A stretch of 64,000 nucleotides of DNA from contig CATIUR010000001.1 in NCBI GenBank assembly GCA_949592205.1, positions 18,243,501 to 18,307,500 of the forward strand. Direction: 5' to 3'. The stretch comes from Helichrysum umbraculigerum. Lineage: Eukaryota; Streptophyta; Magnoliopsida; Asterales; Asteraceae. The stretch's first letter is position 1. Every line of letters begins with the position of its first letter. Under the pieces are notes generated by a model. The model saw nothing but the letters and a program-made list of their open reading frames with translations. It searched no databases and was not told the DNA's origin. Positions 58,325 through 64,000 of the stretch are shown here, piece by piece. A program made the translations under genes and the position numbers.

Positions 58325-60344
58325 CTAGCATAGTATCCACGCAATGCGACGGTAAAATTGATGGTGGTACGTGAGAGTGTGGTAGGCTTGTGAAATTTGT
58401 TGTATGTATTTTGAATGAAGAATTATGTTGTTAATACTAATATAATAAAGAGATGGTAGATTTATTAATAATATATTAGCAATAGATATAATTAATATGA
58501 AATATAGTTTTGTTAATGGAAATGTTTTAATTGAGTTGATAATTCAGATATTTATCATTATTGAGTCTATTTTTAAAATGGAAAAATACTCATAATTACT
58601 TGGTGCAATTGAAGGCTTTGAAGTTTATTTATATTTACAATATTGATCCTTCAATTTACCCTTGCAGCACGAATGAACCATGATGTTCAACATCACCGAT
58701 TATTTCCCCTTTTTAAAATAATGAAGAGATATGATACACAGTACAACTTTTAAGTGTGATACTGTGATACACACTAAATTTTTATTAATGTGTATCATAC
58801 ACTTTTGTAAAAAGAATATCTCGCATCAAAGAGCATAAATAACTAATAATTTTGATATAATTTTATCAACAAAAAATTAGTTAATGTTATAATTAAATTT
58901 TAAAAATTCTAATCTTATCATTCCTACCATAATAAGCATTTTTATTTAACTTTTCCCTGTAAAGTTATATAGATACTTTTCTAAAACCAACATATATAAT
59001 TCACTGATAAAAATAGAAATCGGCTTCACGACAAAAGAATGTCAATTTAGTTATTTACTAATTATATAACAAAAAGTTACAAACTTTCACAAATTTCAAT
59101 GTAACCTAATTTGGGTTACGCTAACCCGGGTAATCTTATTATATTTGTAAATTAGATGGTTACAACTTCACATGTTTTTCAACTCTCATTTCTCTCGCAC
59201 TATATCACATTTTCATTAATATTTGTCAACTTTGTTTCAAACTATCACTTTATCAGTTTCCATTTCAATCAAACTCTTCAATAATTTCAATTTCTTAATG
59301 CCATTCTTTCGAAATGTAAAGTTTTTCTATAAAAATTCATCATTAGATTTTGAATTATAAATTCCTTTTTTAAAATCTATTACAACCAACTCCAAGCTAA
59401 TTAAACGAAGACTTCCATCCTAGCTTTGTTATTAGCTTAAAGATCAAAAGCCCTCTACGCTACTTCATTGTAAATCCCGAATCAAGCAGTAGTCAATTCG
59501 CAAGTTAAGGTAAACTGAAATTTGTATATATTTGTTTATTTTTATTTGTTTATTTTATTTTATCAAGCGGTAGTCAATACGCAACTAATTTCTCTCATTG
59601 TATCACATTTTCATTGATATAATAGTTGTGTTGAATGTGATAATCTTGAATTCCTTAAAATAAAATATATGGCTAAACAAATTGAATATAATAAAACTAC
59701 ATAAAACATTAATAATTATAATAACATATTATATATTATTGTAATATTTTTTAAAGTGCTTTATATTTATATAAATGAAACAAGCGAGATTAATCTATCT
59801 GAACCCAAAACGCATACCAAATCTAATTACTATAAGTATATTATTTTTAAGTAGTTGATACACGCATATTTCATGACATAACATATTTTATAATAGATAT
59901 CACGAATTTTATCATAATATATTCTTGGGTGAGGTTCCTGGAAGAAGGGGTGAAAGTGAGGGAAGGGAGAGAAGCTAATGAGAAGGTGACAAGTGTCTTC
60001 TCATTTCTTCACATTTTTATTCATTTCCCCTCCCATTTCTTATTTCTTCACCTTTTTATCCAATTCTTCCTCTTTCTTTATTTATTGACTTTTTTTCTAT
60101 TTCATCTTTTTTAATTTATTTTTTTTGTTAAAATTTTTTATTATAAAGTAAAATTTAAACTTAAAAAATTTAATTTTTTTTAAACATGTAAAATCTTCTA
60201 TAACACTTTTGTTAAAAAATTTAATAAATAATTAAATAAAATTTGTTAACATATTTTTATAAATATTATCACTTTAAAAATCTAAAAAATTAGTTTTTAA
60301 CCTTTTTTCTTATTTAGTTTTTTCTTTATTTATATCATTTTGAA

Positions 60345-61060
60345 ATTTGTGATGCACCATATATTATGGATAATGATACACATAAAAATTTAAAACAAGA
60401 AGCAATAAAACTAAATTATTATTGTGTTCACTAACATTATAACTATGATACACCGATTTTCTCTAAATATGATGCATCGAGTATTTATATATCATGCATC
60501 AACTTTCAAAAGTACTATAAAACATCGTTATTAAATTAAAAAAATGGTGCATCATAGTTATAAAACATGGTTCTTTATTGTTATATAACATGATGCATCG
60601 AGTGCTTAAAATATCATGCATTAAATTTCAAAATATACTATAAAACATCGTTATTGAACAAAAAGGTGGTGTGCAGCATAGTTATAAAACATGGTGCATC
60701 ATAGTTATAGAAACATGGTTCATCATAATTATAAAACATGGTGCATCAAGTGTTTAAAATAGCATGCATCGACTTTCAAAATATACTATAAATTTTCGTT
60801 ATTTAATTAAAAGGTGGTGCATCATAGTTATAAAACATGGTGCATCATAGTTATAAAATATGATGCATCATAGTTTTAAAATATGACGCTCCGACTTTTA
60901 GATATACGATAAACATCATTAGTGTATAAATCTTGGTGCATCATAGTTATAAAATATAGGGCATCATAATTTTAATTTTACAATGCATTGAAGTTATAAC
61001 TTTGTTATATCAAAATTTATTTTATTCAAGGTATGAATATGGTGCATCACATAATTTTTT
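60345..61060. repeat. GATGCATC / CATCATAGTTATAAAACAT minisatellite
   Basis: About twenty GGTGCATCATAGTTATAAA-like units are mixed with a longer word (CATGCATCGACTTTCAAAATA). Together they form a higher-order repeat of roughly 150-200 bp seen about four times. ATGATGCATCAT is itself a palindrome. Confidence 0.8.
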
Positions 61061-61207
61061 TTATAATACTATTTATAAAATTGTATTTACATATAACGTG
61101 AGGTAAAACAATTGAAAACGCGAAAAAAAAACAATGATAAACAAGCTGTGAAAATGGTTAAATGAAAAGATTGAAAAAAAATTGATAACAAGAACTTTTA
61201 AAAATGT

Positions 61208-61208
61208 A

Positions 61209-61277
<69 letters not shown>
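61208..61277. repeat. TA microsatellite
   Basis: TA run of about 70 bases inside the inverted-repeat element. Confidence 0.95.
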
Positions 61278-61280
<3 letters not shown>

Positions 61281-61694
61281 AAAAAATGAAAAAATAATAA
61301 TTAGAAATAATATTAATTTAAAAAAATAAAATACTAAAAAATTTTAGGAAAAAAAGTAGAGGGGAAATGATAAGGTTAGAGAAATGAAAAGGGTGGAGAA
61401 ATAAAAAGGTGGAGAAATAGAGATGGACACATGGCAAAATCCTATTTGCTTCATCCACTTCCTCCAAAATGAGACTTACGTTCAAGAACCAATATCTATA
61501 TTCTTTTGTTCCAATTGAATTTTAATATTGATATTTTTATTTGTCCTAAGATAATTATCTACTTTATAAATAACTATTATAATAATACATTCATTCATTT
61601 ACCTATTATATTCTTAATTAATTAACAGTTGTCCTCTTTATTATATAAAAGAAATATTGTTACACATCTTTCATAGTATTTATTTAAGAATAAA

Positions 61695-63698
61695 CTAGAT
61701 TATAACCCGCAAGTTTTGCAGGCTACTTCATAATTTTGATACAAATGTTTATATTATAATTTATTTTAGTGAGTAACTTTAAGTCGACATATTTTTGCTG
61801 ATGACACTATACAATTTTTTTTGAATTGAAATAGATATGTTTATCTATTGATAGTAGCTTTGAAGATACATTATTAAAAACGATTTATAACATTAAAAAT
61901 ATTAATTAAAAAACTAAACAACAAAGAAGCAACACATAAAGATAAATGTTTAACATGATTAACTTAATGTGCAACGTTCAAACAATCAAAATATAGAAAC
62001 TATAAAGTTTGCAAGTCATCGTCATCTTCAATAATAATAAGTGTTTCATATTGACCGTCATACCATCTAAGTATCGTACAAAACCAATGCATATAATTAC
62101 ACGTACATATGATATGACAATTCAAAAAACTTAGCAAGTAGAACCTATTAAATTAATTGACCGGCAATTATATGACGATCAAGAAATTTGGTGCCATCAA
62201 AGTACTCAAATCTATTTGTTATTCTTTCAGTCCAACCATAATAGTGGAAACATACATTGATCATCATAGTAGGTGGAACCAAATTCCTTGTTAAAAATAT
62301 TATTAGTTAATGATTAAGAAGAAAAAATACATCCAAGTTTTTAAATGATGCAATATACTAAAAAAGTGTCCATCTTACATAATAATCATGTGAATGATCA
62401 TCAACAACTTTTTTCCTTCAATACCATTAAGCATTAAACGTTTTGGATATTGTAATGCATATATCATTCCATTTTAGTGATATATTAACGGTTCCCCTAT
62501 ATTTGCTTGATAGCTATCATGGACAATCATCTACAATTACACCATGTGAATAGTTTTAAAAAATAAAAATATATATAATTACCTCACGAATAGAAATATA
62601 CAAAAAATAACATGTCCGCAGTTATAATAATTACACTAAACTGTTCTAAAGCATCCTTCACCAATCTTATTAGTAGGATCAAAATATGAGTATCAATTTG
62701 ATTTGTCGAAAACCAAATAAATCGTCTGAAGTTCAAGTGTGCACAATAACGAAAACATACAATTACGAGCTAATCAAGTTGGATTATATTTATACGAATT
62801 AAAAAAAATTAGATGAAAAGGCGATGCAAATTATAAAGAATTTTGATTTGTTGAAGACCAAAAAACCCTTATGTAGTTCAAGTGTAGACAATACCGTTGA
62901 AAATGAAAACATACAATAGATGGAGATGACATTTTCAACCCATTTAATTACGAACTAATCAAGTTGGATTATATTTATGCAAAAAATTCAGCTGAAAAGG
63001 CGATGCGTCCCCAAATTCTTTATAAACCCACAACATCTTAAATCGTTTTTTTATAATTATGTATAATTTTATTTTTTGTTATGCTAAATTATGTGTAGAT
63101 TTATGCACATAAATGTAAATTACATATTTTGGTGGGTTTTACAAATTACTAACACACGTAAAAACCCTAAACCCTAAACCCTAAACCCCAAACCCCTAAA
63201 CCATTTATCATACTAAACCCTAAACCCTGTGAAGACCTAAACCCTACTAAACACTAAACCATAAATCCTAACTGTAACCCTAATTAAATATACAACCAAA
63301 CAATAACACATGTGTTAATAATTTGTAAAACCTACCAAAAAGTGAAAAAAAAAACTCGTCGAAAATATACCTTGTGAGATCTTAAATCGAAGAGGAAAAA
63401 ACACTGAATTTTATTGTGCAATTTTCATAATTTTTCGATTTGCCGTTTGTGAGATAATTAATTTACAAAAAAATATTCAATATTCAATATTGCCATTAAT
63501 ATATCACCAATCAATAAATAGCTTACCAAACATATAATATAAGGTTATTATAGTCTTTTTGTCATATTCTCTTCACTATTTAGGTAGTCATGTTTTTAAA
63601 GACTAAATCAATGGTTCATATTCAATTTAATAACCCATTAAGGGTTGAGATTAACTTAGACTACCTAATTTACACTCTATTATAATATATAATGTAGA
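61695..63698 (-). mobile_element. 2.0-kb non-autonomous Helitron
   Basis: On the minus strand it starts TCTACATTATATATTATAAT after an A. It ends with hairpin GCCTGCAAAACTTGCGGG-like, TTATAAT and CTAG (61698-61695) before T. Both termini and the A/T insertion site fit a Helitron. No coding region is seen. It includes the second telomere-like repeat near its 5' end. Confidence 0.75.
63130..63465. repeat. Telomere-like repeat, second copy
   Basis: Arms GGTGGGTTTTACAAATTACT (63131-63150) and ATTTGTAAAACCTACC (about 63320-63335) are inverted copies. Between them are degenerate CCCTAAA units (63163-63290) in one orientation only. The sequence after the right arm (AAACTCGTCGAAA, then AAATCGAAGAGG and CGTTTGTGAGATA) matches the copy at the start of the window in the same orientation. 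Confidence 0.75.
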
Positions 63699-64000
63699 TG
63701 TAGATGTAGATATGAAATAAATAAAGTAATTATTCCGTAGTAGTAGAAATTTACGACTAAAAAATATCAAAATTTCTCTATAAAATAAGAACCTTTCATT
63801 CGTATTCAAAACCCCTTTTACAAATATAGAAATAAAAATCACTATTAAGACAAATAAAAATAAAAGTTATTACTATCATTACAATTAACTCGTAGCCCAT
63901 GTGTATTGATGTAATTAAAGAACCTTTCTTTTTTCTTCTTTAGAAAATCATAATAACTTTGATAAATACAATGGGTTAAAAACACCAAATAATAACAAAG
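63699..64000. other. Gene-free window end
   Basis: AT-rich; short GATGTA repeats at 63692-63711 next to the Helitron start. Nothing else recognised. Confidence 0.55.

Larger units (their letters stand above)
59922..61492. mobile_element. Inverted-repeat element with internal minisatellite
   Basis: The outer ends resemble each other in inverse orientation: ATTCTTGGGTGAGGTTCCTGG at the left, and GGTTCTTGAACGTAAGTCTC read in from the right. Further in, AAGTGTCTTCTCATTTCTTCAC corresponds to ATGTGTCCATCTCTATTTCTCC. Degenerate ends about 100 bp long and no coding region suggest an old non-autonomous MULE-like element. No clear target duplication was found. Confidence 0.5.
58325..61652 (-). mobile_element. 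Probable minus-strand Helitron
   Basis: On the minus strand the 3' end reads CCGTCGCATTGCGTGG (an imperfect hairpin), then ATACTATG and CTAG (58325-58328) before T. A candidate 5' end, TCTTTTATATAATAAAGAGG, lies at 61652 leftward and resembles plant Helitron starts, though the base before it is T rather than A. No Rep/helicase frame is present. It contains the inverted-repeat element at about 59922-61492, perhaps as a later insertion. Confidence 0.5.

Noticed and set aside
1..64000. CRISPR arrays, tRNA or rRNA genes, bacterial operons
   Set aside because: None found. Direct repeats here are LTRs, MITEs and satellites; the only tRNA-related words are primer-binding sites.

Overview
The window is nuclear DNA of a eudicot plant. 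The evidence is split genes with GT-AG introns, AT-rich intergenic DNA, long TA microsatellites, plant-type Ty3/gypsy elements (Tekay/Del-like and Athila-like), plant Helitron ends, a FAR1-type MULE and TTTAGGG-type telomere-like repeats. An asterid such as a member of the daisy family would fit, but that is only an impression. Nothing bacterial or viral was seen.

Only two ordinary host genes are supported, both on the minus strand of the left fifth. One is a nine-exon spermidine synthase (4639-9327), whose coding exons join in phase to 327 codons plus stop. The other is a four-exon xyloglucan endotransglucosylase/hydrolase (11792-13524), which joins to 317 codons plus stop. Small non-autonomous DNA transposons surround them: a hAT-type MITE with an exact 8-bp target duplication at 3122-3481, a MITE with a 10-bp target duplication at 13767-14066, and several older ones.

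From about 17.3 kb to 37.0 kb there is a nest of retrotransposons. The outermost layer is probably an old LTR (17299-36967). It holds a lone Athila-like LTR (18486-20709) bounded on both sides by 341/342-bp direct repeats. It also holds element A (21376-35839), a gag-only Tekay-like element with a second zinc-knuckle ORF. Element A in turn holds element B (25163-35137), a nearly complete Athila-like element on the minus strand, inserted exactly between A's polypurine tract and its 3' LTR.

From 37.4 to 53.5 kb an unidentified repeat unit of about 0.8-0.9 kb occurs nearly three times. It is split by a small Helitron (37728-38418), a 5.1-kb Helitron (39779-44916) and element C (45034-52901). Element C is a second gag-only element with 3-kb LTRs. 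Each of its LTRs carries seven small stem-loops with a shared loop and stems that change in a compensated way.

From 53.8 to 57.3 kb lies a 3.5-kb MULE with 80-bp terminal inverted repeats and a FAR1-like transposase, inactivated by an in-frame TGA and apparently by loss of one catalytic aspartate. The rest (57.4-64 kb) is gene-free. It holds two probable minus-strand Helitrons placed end to end, a 1.6-kb inverted-repeat element with a GATGCATC minisatellite, and a second copy of the telomere-like element that also opens the window.

The genes do not form a pathway. The window shows layered mobile-element insertion beside two housekeeping or cell-wall genes. Percent identities and counts given here were made by eye.
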